DNA of 64,000 nucleotides from Candidatus Melainabacteria bacterium (GCA_016716405.1 JADJWK010000001.1:1116001-1180000), one strand, 5' to 3'. Positions 1 to 9,236 are shown, counted from the first letter of the stretch. The notes: a model not told the origin generated them from the sequence alone. Translations and numbers: made by a program.

Positions 1-2
1 AT

Positions 3-578
3 GAGAAAGTGAAGATCCCGAAAGGCTACCATATAGTCTGGGGCGGACAGTTCGAGAACCAGCAGCGGGCCATGAGCCGTCTTGCCATAGTGGTGCCGGT
101 GGTGCTTCTCCTGATCTTTATACTGCTTTTCGCTTCATTCAATTCTTTGAAGAACGCCGGGTTGATCATGCTCAATGTTCCCTTCGCCATGGTGGGCGGC
201 GTTATCGCTCTTTTTATCTCGCAACAGCCCCTTTCGGTGCCGGCGATCATCGGCTTTATCGCTCTGTTCGGCGTGGCGGTGCAGAACGGCGTGATTATGG
301 TCAGCTATATCATGCAGCTTCAGGAGCGGGGCTTGCGGGTCAAGCATGCTGCCATCGAAGGGGCCAAAGTGCGCCTGCGCCCGGTGATGATGACAGCGCT
401 TGTAGCGATCATGGGTTTGCTTCCGAAGATCTGGTCCACAGGCACCGGCGCCGAAGTGCAGCGTCCCCTCGCCACAGTGGTGCTCGGCGGTCTGGTCACC
501 GCGACTTTCCTTACTCTCATCGTGCTCCCGACGATCTACTCGCTGATCAACAAAGACGAGCATATCCACGGGGTCTGA
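3..578 (+). CDS. Heavy-metal RND efflux pump, C-terminal fragment (CzcA/CusA-like)
   Basis: The reading frame is open at the left edge of the window, so this is only the last ~190 residues of an inner-membrane RND pump. The visible part starts in the periplasmic loop (GYHIVWGGQFENQQ, the counterpart of GYYIAYAGQYAAQQ in the complete pump at 6111) and then runs through four to five hydrophobic helices ending LIVLPTIYSLINKDEH. The FIALFGVAVQNGVIMVSYI and RLRPVMMTALVAIMGLLP segments are typical of CzcA/CusA pumps that export divalent or monovalent metal ions with proton influx. It is followed by a convergent kinase gene. It is a separate pump from the one at 6.1 kb, so this region carries two metal-type RND pumps. 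The substrate cannot be told. Confidence 0.85.
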   Translation, partial: EKVKIPKGYHIVWGGQFENQQRAMSRLAIVVPVVLLLIFILLFASFNSLKNAGLIMLNVPFAMVGGVIALFISQQPLSVPAIIGFIALFGVAVQNGVIMVSYIMQLQERGLRVKHAAIEGAKVRLRPVMMTALVAIMGLLPKIWSTGTGAEVQRPLATVVLGGLVTATFLTLIVLPTIYSLINKDEHIHGV

Positions 579-637
579 AGTTTGACCGTCTCGAGAGCAG
601 GATTTCAATGGTGGGTGCCCGGCGGGAGCGGGAAAGC

Positions 638-2539
638 TCAGCGGGTGCGGGAAAGCCCGGCTAAGCGGGCTTCGATCTCCCGGGCCTGGGATGTGCGACC
701 GGTGCCGTTGAGAAAGGCGCTGTAATCCCTCAGGGCTGCCAAATGGCTTTCGCTGCCGGCGCCCACGTGTCTTTCGGCTAGCTCGATTGCTTTTTCGAAC
801 AATCGCTCGGCATCTTCATTGCGCCCTTCGTGCTGGGCCAGGCGTCCATTGTTCGCCCATATGGTCACCATCACCGGGCTCGATTCGGGCAGGCTCTTTT
901 GACCGAGGGCGAGAGCCCGCTGCCAGAGCGGCTTGGCCTCGGCGATCTTTCCCTGGGTCACTTTGATCACGGCCAGTTGATTGAGAGTTACAGGAAGGGC
1001 TGGATCGCTTGCTCCCAGCCATTTCTCCTGGAGGTCGAGGACTTCCTGCTCCAGGCGCTCGGCGGTCTTGTAGTCCCCGAAGGAGAGGAACTCCCGGGAT
1101 TTGTCGCTGAGCTTCCCGGCACGGTCGACTGCCTGAGGGAGCGAGTCCGCCTTCGGAAGCGCTCCGTACCAGTCCGATCTGTCCTGGACCACGTCGATGG
1201 TCCCTGAGACCGCCGAGCGAAGCAGAGCGCGTATCTGATTGTCGACTTCGTCCTTCTTCTTATACTGACCCGTCCTGGCATAAACTTTCGAGAGTTTCGA
1301 GAGTGCGTCCATCTTGAGCTTGTTGCCGCTGACCTGATCTTTATCCTGACCGGCGATAGAGAGAGCTTTGCGATAAGAGCTCTCGGCCATGGGGAAAAGG
1401 GAGGCATCGAAAGCGGTATCACCATCTTTGATGAATCTCGCGAATTCAGGGCTCTGCACCAAAGCAGGGCTCTGCACTAAAAATGGATTGGCCACAGTCA
1501 GGCACAGAGCCGCTATGCCGATCACCAGCAGGCTGGCTACGCCTGTCTTGAGATTGAGCCATCTTCTCAGTCTTGATTGCCGGTAGAGAGCCAGGGAAGA
1601 AGGGCTGTCGCCTTTCAGAAAACGGTCTGCGTCTCTTGCCATTTCGCTTATGGACTGGTAGCGGTCTTCCGGGTCCTTGGACAGTCCCTTGTAGAGAATG
1701 GATTTCAGGGTTTCAGGAAGATTTTTCTGATCAAGTGCCGGCGCCTCGCTTACATGCATCATCAGGAGCTCGATAGACGACTCGGCGATGAAGGGCGGTT
1801 TGCCGACGAGCATCTCGTAGAGCACGCATGAAAGTGAATAGATATCCGAGCGTTTGTCCACCTTCTGTCCCCGGCATTGCTCCGGGCTCATATACTTGGG
1901 CGTGCCGAAGATCTCGCCGGTGGATGTCAGATCCGGACCGGTGTCGTCTTCTCTTGCCAGGCGCGCGATTCCGAAGTCGACTATCTTCAGGGTGCCGGTC
2001 CCGTCCTTTTCTTTCGTCATGACCATATTGCCAGGCTTGATGTCGCGGTGCACCACGCCCCGGGCATGAGCCTCGGAAAGCCCGTGGCAGGCCTGGAAGA
2101 AAAGCTCGAGAGCCTCTTTCGGCGTCAGGGGGCCGCGGGTTTCGATGATCTCCTGCAGGGAGCTGCCGTCCAGGTAGTCCATGACTATGTAGGGCTGGCC
2201 GCCCTCGAGAATGCCGAAATCTCTGACGCTGCACACATTGGGATGACTCAGCTCGCTGGCGGCCCGGGCTTCCTGCTGGAATCGGCGGACGGCTCTGTCG
2301 TCGGTGATCAGACCGGGTTTTATGAATTTCAGGGCTACCGGTTTGTCCAGGAGCAGGTGATGCGCTTTGTAGACCACGCTCATGCCGCCCTCTCCGAGGC
2401 GGCTCAGGACCTCATAGTGAGATGCGATGACGGTGCCGATGAAAGAGTCCAGGTCCGATGCGATCGGAGCCTCTTCGGCTTCGACTAGGCGGTCTTTTCG
2501 CAGATTTTCGCGCTGCTCTTCCTTGAAATTCTCTTTCAT
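638..2539 (-). CDS. Membrane Ser/Thr protein kinase with TPR sensor region
   Basis: A 633-residue eukaryotic-type kinase. The catalytic domain covers about residues 42-310: glycine loop GEGGMSVVYKA (49-59), ATP lysine K71, HRDIKPGN (164-171), DFG (188-190) and the APE-like FGTPKYMSPE (211-220). One hydrophobic helix follows at about 333-352, so the kinase is cytosolic and the rest lies outside the membrane. The C-terminal half contains TPR-like helical pairs, for example TLNQLAVIKVTQGKIAEAKP and LFEKAIELAERH, likely for protein binding or signal sensing. A short VQSPALVQSPE duplication sits just after the helix. The start is an ATG with GGAGGG about 9 nt upstream. It is monocistronic, with a convergent RND gene downstream. 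Substrate and signal are unknown. Confidence 0.9.
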   Translation of the reverse strand: MKENFKEEQRENLRKDRLVEAEEAPIASDLDSFIGTVIASHYEVLSRLGEGGMSVVYKAHHLLLDKPVALKFIKPGLITDDRAVRRFQQEARAASELSHPNVCSVRDFGILEGGQPYIVMDYLDGSSLQEIIETRGPLTPKEALELFFQACHGLSEAHARGVVHRDIKPGNMVMTKEKDGTGTLKIVDFGIARLAREDDTGPDLTSTGEIFGTPKYMSPEQCRGQKVDKRSDIYSLSCVLYEMLVGKPPFIAESSIELLMMHVSEAPALDQKNLPETLKSILYKGLSKDPEDRYQSISEMARDADRFLKGDSPSSLALYRQSRLRRWLNLKTGVASLLVIGIAALCLTVANPFLVQSPALVQSPEFARFIKDGDTAFDASLFPMAESSYRKALSIAGQDKDQVSGNKLKMDALSKLSKVYARTGQYKKKDEVDNQIRALLRSAVSGTIDVVQDRSDWYGALPKADSLPQAVDRAGKLSDKSREFLSFGDYKTAERLEQEVLDLQEKWLGASDPALPVTLNQLAVIKVTQGKIAEAKPLWQRALALGQKSLPESSPVMVTIWANNGRLAQHEGRNEDAERLFEKAIELAERHVGAGSESHLAALRDYSAFLNGTGRTSQAREIEARLAGLSRTR

Positions 2540-2637
2540 CGTCGAGGCACCCTCCGGGACCTCGTTCCTTATACCCAGCTCAAACGATGTATGCCGCAGG
2601 GAATAAGCTTGCAGAGAGTTCGCAGGTCATGGATAGC

Positions 2638-2817
2638 TCAGTTGCTCTTTCTCGAGGGTTTCCATTTCAAGGAGCAGACTCCGTCCTGGCACTCCCAGGC
2701 GACCCGGGCGGTGGACTCCATGGGGGCGGAGTCGTTGGTCTGTTGACCGGAGGTGATCGACCGGTTATCCGAGATCTGGCTATTCTCATTGCAGGCGCCG
2801 TGCGCGGACTCTGACAT
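2638..2817 (-). CDS. Small hypothetical protein, 59 aa
   Basis: A 59-residue ORF lies in the gap between the kinase and the thioesterase genes. It starts at an ATG preceded by a strong GAGGAGAG ribosome-binding site 5-7 nt upstream; a longer start at 2841 is possible but has a weaker site. The N-terminal two thirds are polar (Ser, Asn, Gln, Thr) and the end is WECQDGVCSLKWKPS, with a C-x4-C pair inside a tryptophan-flanked motif. There is no membrane segment or signal peptide. I do not recognise the family. The conserved-looking tail and good start favour a real gene; the short length keeps confidence low. The rest of the gap (2540-2637 and 2818-3050) shows no gene I can support. Confidence 0.4.
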   Translation of the reverse strand: MSESAHGACNENSQISDNRSITSGQQTNDSAPMESTARVAWECQDGVCSLKWKPSRKSN

Positions 2818-3050
2818 CTTCTCTCTCCTCTTCTCGGTCATCGTAATCACCGGTTGGTATCGAATAAGGTGCCCAGGACTGGCGCGGGGCATTGCCCCGC
2901 GCCGGCTCTCGTGGATTCACCACCTGCGCTTCCCGCGCTCATGAGCAGATAGACGGTGGCGGAGCAGTTTGGTTCCGCGCGGCAGACAGCTCGTCCTCGT
3001 GATATAAAAGCACCGTGATACAAAACGAAATCTGGCGACCCGGAGAAATC

Positions 3051-3476
3051 ATGGCGACATATGAATTTACGATACTCAAGGCCCTCGGCGGCTCCATGCT
3101 CGCGGTGCGGGACGGTTATGCGAAAGCCGAGCTACCGTTGAGCGAGAAGGTCATGCAGCCCACCCGGGTCTATCATGCCGGTGCCATAGTCACCCTTGCC
3201 GACGAGGTGGCCTCGGCGGCGCTGGTGGGCGGACCCACCGATCCCGAGAGCATGAGGGGCAAGCGTTTTCCGTATTCCATACAGCTCAGCGTCAATCTGC
3301 TGACCAATGACCCGGTCGGTCCGATCACAGCGGAAGCCACTGTTTTGAGAAAAGGTCGGGTGGCAGTGGTGGACACGGTGGTCACCACGAGCACGGGCAA
3401 GACCGCCGCTGTAATGCGAAGCACCCATCTAATGGTCGATCCCGGGGCTGAGGGGCCTCATCACAAGAAAGGTTAA
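3051..3476 (+). CDS. PaaI/YiiD-like hotdog-fold thioesterase
   Basis: A 141-residue hotdog-fold protein of the PaaI thioesterase type, which hydrolyses acyl-CoA thioesters in the cytosol. Visible signature: VYHAGAIVTLADEVASAALV, the hotdog helix with the HxGxxxxxxD arrangement typical of PaaI enzymes, then PYSIQLSVNLL and the closing strands AEATVLRKGRVAVVDTVV. The ATG at 3051 has GGAGA about 4-8 nt upstream and gives the usual family length; an upstream GTG at 3015 would add 12 unsupported residues. No operon partner is evident, as the next gene has its own ribosome-binding site and 67 nt of gap. The acyl substrate is unknown. Confidence 0.8.
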   Translation: MATYEFTILKALGGSMLAVRDGYAKAELPLSEKVMQPTRVYHAGAIVTLADEVASAALVGGPTDPESMRGKRFPYSIQLSVNLLTNDPVGPITAEATVLRKGRVAVVDTVVTTSTGKTAAVMRSTHLMVDPGAEGPHHKKG

Positions 3477-3543
3477 AACGGTTTGCAGACAAATCAAGGC
3501 GCCTCGGGTAAACTTCGGTCCAGTTGAAAGGAGGCACCGGTCA

Positions 3544-3588
3544 GTGAAAAGAGGACCAGTGAAAAGAGGACCAGTGAAAAGAGGACCA
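3544..3588 (+). repeat. Three 15-bp direct repeats carrying start codons
   Basis: The unit GTGAAAAGAGGACCA occurs three times in tandem (3544, 3559, 3574), followed by a diverged fourth copy starting GTGAACAG at 3589. Each unit begins with an in-frame GTG. Each ends in GAGGA, which would act as a ribosome-binding site 5 nt before the next GTG. All copies stay in frame, so copy-number change alters only the N-terminus length. Confidence 0.9.
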
Positions 3589-4452
3589 GTGAACAGAAGG
3601 CCGGCGGCGCTCTCGATCTTTGCTTCTCTGAGTCTGGCAATCGCGGTCCAGGCGGCGGCTCGCGCCGGCTCCATCGAGGTCGTGCCGGCTGACAAGGGAA
3701 CCGCCGCGACCATGTCCGGGCGTCTGCAAACCGGCAATCTCGGGATGATGAAGCTCAATAAGGGCACGGTCCTGCTCAAGGGCAGCACTGTCGAGGTGGG
3801 GGCGGTGCCGGACTGGCTGTTCGACCGGCACACGGTCCTCAAGGGCACCCTCCTGGCTACGCCCGCGGCGGGCGGTCAGAAGACTTCCGGGCTTGCCGGG
3901 CTCGTTTATTTCGACCGGGGCGAATGGCTCGACAATCTCGACAATAGCAAGCGGCAGGACAACCTCCGTCTCAAGGACGGCAGCATCCTGGCAGGCAGGA
4001 TCCGCTCGGTGAATGACAGCACCGTCGACTTCCAGGACTCTCTCGGCAAGACGAGACGCATTGAGAAAAGCGACATCGATACGGTGGAATCGCCTCGGGC
4101 TTTCTATTTCGAAATACCCGCCGAGAACGTGAAGATCGACCCCGCCAGCGGGAAAATCGATGCCGACGCGACGGTCATAAATTTCACCGCCACGACCGCT
4201 CTGAAGAAGCGCGGCATGTTCGCCAGCAAAGTTCCCACCGAGCCGCGCTCGCAGCTTGCCGGTACCGAAGGCGGCGTGACCAAGCCGGCGCTGGCCGGGA
4301 TGCTGTTCATGGACGTGGTCAATACCATCGCACCGGCAATAGTGGCGCCTATCGTCATTCCTCTCTCCACCCAGAGCGCCCAGCGCGGCATCGACGATTT
4401 CAACAACAACGATGCCGCTCTCAGCCGGCAGGGTGAAGTCGTAATTCCCTGA
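3544..4452 (+). CDS. Exported hypothetical protein with repeat-encoded N-terminus
   Basis: A 302-residue protein of unknown family. The first 16 codons come from a 15-bp tandem repeat (KRGPV units). After that comes a signal-peptide-like stretch, RRPAALSIFASLSLAIAV to about residue 41, so the mature protein is probably periplasmic or surface-exposed. The body holds two beta-rich segments. One is a FecR-like run in residues 40-80 (MMKLNKGTVLLKGSTVEV). The other, around residues 133-170, is LKDGSILAGRIRSVNDSTVD, an SH3/Sm-like strand pattern seen in many planctomycete and cyanobacterial exported proteins. A hydrophobic segment lies near residues 250-275 (ALAGMLFMDVVNTIAPAIVA). The GTG at 3544 has AGGAGG 9 nt upstream, but each repeat offers another GTG. 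It precedes the RND adaptor gene by 67 nt. Confidence 0.7.
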   Translation: MKRGPVKRGPVKRGPVNRRPAALSIFASLSLAIAVQAAARAGSIEVVPADKGTAATMSGRLQTGNLGMMKLNKGTVLLKGSTVEVGAVPDWLFDRHTVLKGTLLATPAAGGQKTSGLAGLVYFDRGEWLDNLDNSKRQDNLRLKDGSILAGRIRSVNDSTVDFQDSLGKTRRIEKSDIDTVESPRAFYFEIPAENVKIDPASGKIDADATVINFTATTALKKRGMFASKVPTEPRSQLAGTEGGVTKPALAGMLFMDVVNTIAPAIVAPIVIPLSTQSAQRGIDDFNNNDAALSRQGEVVIP

Positions 4453-4519
4453 AGTATTATCGGCTCCTTTATTTTATAGGGTACAAAGAAGCATATAGAC
4501 AGGTGCTTCAAGGCTGATA

Positions 4520-6097
4520 ATGGGTTCGGATGTCATTTCCAAGAGACGGAGCGTGCTGGTTTCGGCATCTACCATGCTCTTTTTGATCTGGCTCGGTCTG
4601 GTCGGCGTGAATTGCCTGGCTGCAGATGCGGACGAATCCTCCTTTCGGGGACATGAGACCACCGGTCCCACCCGGGATGTCGTGGAGCTGTCCGAGCGTG
4701 CCATCGAGGCTATCGGCCTGCAGCTGATCGAAGTTAAGAAGAAGCGCCTCCCTCTCGAGATTGTCACCATGGGCGCCATCGAGGCCATGCCGACCAAGAG
4801 CTATGTCCAGCACGCCCTGCTTGCCGGGCGGATCTATGATGTCAATGTCGAGCCAGGCGAAATGGTGAAGCGCGGTCAGATCCTCACAGTGCTCGACAGC
4901 CCGGAGATCAACCGGCTGGCTGCCGAGACTCTCAACGCCAAGAATACCATCGAGTCCGAGATCAAGACCAAGAAGTCCGATTACGCGGCCCAGCGCAAGC
5001 AGCTGAAAGCCCGCGTGGACCTCGCCCGGGCCACATTCGATCGACAGACGACTCTTTTCAACGAGAAAATCGGCTCGCGCAAAGAGCTGGAGATTGCTAC
5101 CGCCGAGCTGAAAGTCGCCGAGAGCCAGCTCGAAAACGTCAAGCAGCAAGAAGCGGTGGAGCTCGAGGCTCTTCAAGTCAAGTTGAAAGTCACGGTCCAG
5201 TCGCTCATCAATCGCATGAAACAGATCGGAGTGAGCGATGAGGCTGTGCGCGAGATGCTGCGCACAGAGAACACGATCCTGCGGGTTCCGGTGCGCAGCT
5301 CCCGAGACGGAATCGTCACCGAGATCCATGCCAACCCGGGCGAGACCATCAACGATCAGGACGCTCTTTTCGAGGTCCTCGAGATTGATGTTGTCTGGGC
5401 AACGGCCGATATCTACGAGAATGATATGGACAGGGTGCGGGCGGGGCAGCCGGTGTTCGTCAGAGCCAATGCCCTTCCCAGGCAGGTTTTCAGCGGGCTT
5501 ATCTCGTATGTCGGTAGCGAGGTCGATCCTGAGAAGCGGATACTGCCGGTGCGAGTGAAGATCAACAATCCGGAAGGCAAGCTCAAGCCCGACATGTTCG
5601 TGGAGCTCAGGATACAGACCCAGGAGCCCGCCCAGGCGATTATTCTCCCCAAAGAGGCGGTGGTGGAGAAAACAGGTCATTTCGGCGTCTTTGTCGAGGT
5701 CAAGCCCGGGGTGTACCAGCTGAACATGGTGGAGCAGGGCCGGAGCCTGGGTGATGAGGTGGAGATCCTGCGCGGTCTGGCTCCCGGACAGAAAGTCGTG
5801 AGCCGGGGAGCTTTCCAGCTAGACGCCCACCTGATCAAGTCCCGGGGCAACACCGATGCCTTCAGCCATCCTACCGAGGGGCACGAGCACGATCATGACG
5901 AAGCTGCGGGCAAAGGGGATGAAGAGAGGGGGCTGGCATCAGCAGCCGGCAAGCTCACTCCGGTATTGCTGGTTGCAGCCATGATCTTCGGCAGTGTAGC
6001 CACGGCGGTTTTCCTGCGCCTGACCGGTCGTGATTCAGGCAAACGCGAGGCGGAGAGCGCTTCTCTGGAGAAGTCGGAAGAGACCACCACCAGGTGA
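4520..6097 (+). CDS. RND efflux periplasmic adaptor (CusB/CzcB-like)
   Basis: A 525-residue membrane-fusion protein linking the inner-membrane pump at 6111 to an outer-membrane channel. It has an N-terminal membrane anchor or signal (residues 8-34). Next comes a beta-barrel and lipoyl half-motif (GRIYDVNVEPGEMVKRGQIL), then a long alpha-helical hairpin at about 140-230 rich in Lys, Glu and Gln. The second lipoyl half follows (RDGIVTEIHANPGETI), then the barrel and membrane-proximal parts. Unusual for the family are a His/Asp-rich stretch near residue 450-470 (HEHDHDEAAGKGDEE) and an extra hydrophobic helix at about 478-502, giving a second membrane anchor. The histidine run suggests metal binding. 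The pump gene starts 13 nt after its stop, so the two are co-transcribed. Confidence 0.88.
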   Translation: MGSDVISKRRSVLVSASTMLFLIWLGLVGVNCLAADADESSFRGHETTGPTRDVVELSERAIEAIGLQLIEVKKKRLPLEIVTMGAIEAMPTKSYVQHALLAGRIYDVNVEPGEMVKRGQILTVLDSPEINRLAAETLNAKNTIESEIKTKKSDYAAQRKQLKARVDLARATFDRQTTLFNEKIGSRKELEIATAELKVAESQLENVKQQEAVELEALQVKLKVTVQSLINRMKQIGVSDEAVREMLRTENTILRVPVRSSRDGIVTEIHANPGETINDQDALFEVLEIDVVWATADIYENDMDRVRAGQPVFVRANALPRQVFSGLISYVGSEVDPEKRILPVRVKINNPEGKLKPDMFVELRIQTQEPAQAIILPKEAVVEKTGHFGVFVEVKPGVYQLNMVEQGRSLGDEVEILRGLAPGQKVVSRGAFQLDAHLIKSRGNTDAFSHPTEGHEHDHDEAAGKGDEERGLASAAGKLTPVLLVAAMIFGSVATAVFLRLTGRDSGKREAESASLEKSEETTTR

Positions 6098-6110
6098 GAG
6101 GAGACGCTGG

Positions 6111-9100
6111 ATGCTCAACAGTCTCATCGCCTGGTCCATACAAAATCGCTTTATCGTGCTGGTTCTGGCGGCGGTACTCATCGCTTTCGGGGCGCATTTG
6201 TCCAGCAAGGCCGATATCGACGTGCTTCCCGAGTTCGCGCCACCGCAAGTAGTGGTAGAGACCCAGGCCCCCGGCATGGTGCCCGATCAGGTCGAGGCGC
6301 TGGTCAGTATTCCTCTCGAGTCGATTCTCAACGGCATGCCCGGAGTGGACGATGTGCGCTCGCTTTCTCTGCCCGGCGTCTCAGTGATCACAGTCATCTT
6401 CGATTATGGCAGCGATATATACAGAGCCCGGCAGGTCGTGTCGGAGAGGCTCCAGACAGCGACATCCAGGCTACCCGATACGGTGAAAGCGCCGACGATG
6501 CTTCCCCTGATGCCGGCCATCGGGGATGTGCTCAAAGTCGGTCTCCTGTCCGAGAAAACATCCCTGATGGATCTCCGCACCCTTGCCGACTGGGAGATCA
6601 AAAACCGTCTGCTGGCTGTTCCGGGGGTGGCCAGGGTGCTTACCATCGGCGGGGAGACGAGGGAATATCAGGTCCTGGTCAGCCCTGAGAAGCTCAAAGC
6701 CTATAACGTCTCACTCTCCGAGGTCGTAAGATCGGTCGAACAGGCTAACACTATTGCTCCCGGGGGGTATCTCGTCACCCCGGACCAGACAATCTCGATC
6801 CTGGGAAGCGCCCGGGTCAAGACAATCTCTGATCTGGCCGATTCGGTGGTGGTGGTCCGGGACGGCACACCGGTCTTGCTCAGGCATCTGGCCCGGGTAG
6901 CGGTGGCGCCGGCATTCAAGGTCGGGGACACTGTCATAAACGGTCAACCCGGTGTCTATATCTATGTCACCAAGCTCCCCGGTGTCGATGGTCTCAAGCT
7001 CGACCGGCGCCTGCAGGCGGCTCTCAATGAGCTCAAAGCGGCCCTGCCTCCGGATGTCCGGGTCGTGCAAGTCTTCAATCAGGCAAGCTTTATCAAGCGC
7101 TCCATAAATAATGTCTTGGAGGCTCTCGGTCTGGGCGCCTTTCTCGTCGTTCTGGTCCTGGCTGTTTTCCTCCTCAACTGGCGGACCTCGATAATCAGCC
7201 TGGTAGCCATTCCGCTTTCGATCGTCTCGGCTCTTCTGGTGCTGAAACTCACCGGAGGCACGATCAATACCATGACCCTGGGCGGGCTGGCCATAGCGGT
7301 GGGGGAAGTGGTGGATGATGCCATCATCGATGTGGAGAATGTCTACCGCAGGCTCCGGGAGAACAAGCTGAGCGACAGCCCCAGACCCTCTTACATGGTG
7401 GTCTACGACGCCTGCGTGGAAGTCCGCTCCGCGGTTGTATACGCGACCCTCATCGTAGTGGTGGTTTTCGTTCCGGTCTTCACCCTTCCCGGCGTCACCG
7501 GACATATCTTCGCGCCTTTAGGATTCTCCTATGTCATAGCCATTCTGGCGAGCCTGCTCACGGCTCTGACCGTGACCCCGGCTCTCTGCATGTATTTCCT
7601 GTGCCGGGACGGCTCCCTTCCCCTGCCGGAGAGCGAGCCTATCACCGTCGCCAGGATCAAAGGACTCTACCGTCGCACCCTGGGACATGTCCTCTGGCGT
7701 CCCGGTCTGGTTGTATTTCTGGCGTTCAGTCTTTTCATCTCCACGGCATTGCTGATCCCTTCCATGGGTGAGGACTTCCTGCCTCAGTTTCGGGAAGACA
7801 GCCTGATCGTCACTGTCATCGCCCGGGCGGGGCAGAGCCTCGAGGCTACAACGCGAATGGGAGGCAGTTTCGAGCGCACCATGCTCGGCCGCAAGGATGT
7901 CACCGCTGTGGCCCAGTGGGCCGGGCGTGCCGAGACAGATGACATGGCCGGCGGTCCGAACTTCTCGGAGTTCGATATCCAGCTCAAGCCCTCAGACGAG
8001 TCCCTCAACGAGATTCTCAAAGATGTCCGTTACCATCTCAACGAGATTCCGGGTATTGTTTTCGATGTCGGATCCTTCATCTCGCACCGCATGGACGAGG
8101 TCCTCTCCGGAGGCACCAAGGCCAATATAGTCATCAAGATCTTCGGTCCGGATCTGGCTGTGCTCCGCTCCCTGGCGGCGGAAACCGAGGCGGTAGCCAG
8201 AACGGTGTCGGGGGCGGTGGATGTCCGTACCGAGCCTCAGGTGATGGTGGATCGGGTGTCGATCGGCATGGACAGGCTCAATGCGAGCCGTTATGGCATC
8301 ACCTCAGAGCAATTCATGGACAGCATAGAGACGATCTTCCAGGGCAAAGTCGTCTCCCGGGTTCTGGAGGGGCAGCGCCTCTTCGACCTGAGAGTCTGGA
8401 TAGACGCGCCCTTCAGGCATAATCTCGATCTCATCAAGTCGACTCTGATCGATACCCCTTCCGGTTTGCGCATTCCCCTCTCGACGGTGGCTTCGGTCCG
8501 CCTGGTGGAAGGGCCCAGCGTGATCTCCAGAGAAAACGTCACCAGGCGTATTGTGGTGCAGGCGAACACAGAAGGCCGTGATGTGGTGGGCACCGTTAAT
8601 GATATCAAGGCGAAGATCGTCGAAAAGGTGAAACTGCCCCGGGGCTACTATATCGCTTATGCCGGACAGTATGCGGCCCAGCAAGAATCGAGCCGGAATC
8701 TTCTTCTGGTAGCCTCGCTCACCATCATCGCCATTATCATTCTTCTGCGCCAGGCTCTCGGCTCCTGGAAGCTCACCGTGCTCGTGGCGAGCAATCTTCC
8801 TCTGGCGTTCATCGGGGGAATTATTGCCGTGGCGCTTACCGGCAATGTTCTGTCTCTGGGCTCGCTTATCGGATTCATCAGTCTTTTCGGCATCTCGACC
8901 CGGAATTCGATCCTCATGATCTCGCATATGAACGCTCTGATGAGCAGTGGGCTGAGTCTCGAGGATACGATCATGAGAGGCGCCCTGGACCGGGTCTCTC
9001 CGGTCTTGATGACGGCGTTGACCGCCTCTTTCGGGATGCTGCCGCTCGCCATTATGGGCGGTGCCGGCCGCGAGCTCGAGCAGCCCCTGGCTATAGTGAT

Positions 9101-9236
9101 AGTCGGTGGCATGGTTAGCAGCACTCTGCTTACCCTGGTGGTGGTGCCGGCGCTCTACAAGCTCTTCATGTCGAGGCAGATGCCTCGGTCCCAAGGCCGC
9201 GCCGAAGCCCGGACGCGGGGCTCAATGCATCCATGA
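6111..9236 (+). CDS. Heavy-metal RND efflux pump (CusA/CzcA family)
   Basis: A complete 1041-residue inner-membrane RND pump, the usual length. The ATG at 6111 follows GAGAGGAGA; an upstream frame extension to 6030 overlaps the adaptor and lacks a good site. Architecture: TM1 (NRFIVLVLAAVLIAF), periplasmic porter domain, TM2-6, second porter domain, TM7-12. The TM4 relay region reads AVGEVVDDAIIDVENVYRRL. It keeps the Asp and Glu matching D408 and E415 of CzcA but has Ala where CzcA has D402, and adds two further acidic residues, so the proton path may differ from classic CzcA. It forms an operon with the adaptor at 4520; the probable outer-membrane partner is convergent at 9266. The transported ion is not deducible. 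Confidence 0.92.
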   Translation: MLNSLIAWSIQNRFIVLVLAAVLIAFGAHLSSKADIDVLPEFAPPQVVVETQAPGMVPDQVEALVSIPLESILNGMPGVDDVRSLSLPGVSVITVIFDYGSDIYRARQVVSERLQTATSRLPDTVKAPTMLPLMPAIGDVLKVGLLSEKTSLMDLRTLADWEIKNRLLAVPGVARVLTIGGETREYQVLVSPEKLKAYNVSLSEVVRSVEQANTIAPGGYLVTPDQTISILGSARVKTISDLADSVVVVRDGTPVLLRHLARVAVAPAFKVGDTVINGQPGVYIYVTKLPGVDGLKLDRRLQAALNELKAALPPDVRVVQVFNQASFIKRSINNVLEALGLGAFLVVLVLAVFLLNWRTSIISLVAIPLSIVSALLVLKLTGGTINTMTLGGLAIAVGEVVDDAIIDVENVYRRLRENKLSDSPRPSYMVVYDACVEVRSAVVYATLIVVVVFVPVFTLPGVTGHIFAPLGFSYVIAILASLLTALTVTPALCMYFLCRDGSLPLPESEPITVARIKGLYRRTLGHVLWRPGLVVFLAFSLFISTALLIPSMGEDFLPQFREDSLIVTVIARAGQSLEATTRMGGSFERTMLGRKDVTAVAQWAGRAETDDMAGGPNFSEFDIQLKPSDESLNEILKDVRYHLNEIPGIVFDVGSFISHRMDEVLSGGTKANIVIKIFGPDLAVLRSLAAETEAVARTVSGAVDVRTEPQVMVDRVSIGMDRLNASRYGITSEQFMDSIETIFQGKVVSRVLEGQRLFDLRVWIDAPFRHNLDLIKSTLIDTPSGLRIPLSTVASVRLVEGPSVISRENVTRRIVVQANTEGRDVVGTVNDIKAKIVEKVKLPRGYYIAYAGQYAAQQESSRNLLLVASLTIIAIIILLRQALGSWKLTVLVASNLPLAFIGGIIAVALTGNVLSLGSLIGFISLFGISTRNSILMISHMNALMSSGLSLEDTIMRGALDRVSPVLMTALTASFGMLPLAIMGGAGRELEQPLAIVIVGGMVSSTLLTLVVVPALYKLFMSRQMPRSQGRAEARTRGSMHP

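Noticed and set aside
2587..2814. A 75-codon plus-strand frame opposite the small ORF at 2638-2817.
   Set aside because: No ribosome-binding site, while the opposite strand has a strong one.
4508..5680. A 390-codon minus-strand frame opposite the RND adaptor.
   Set aside because: Shadow of a clear adaptor gene; no motifs of its own.
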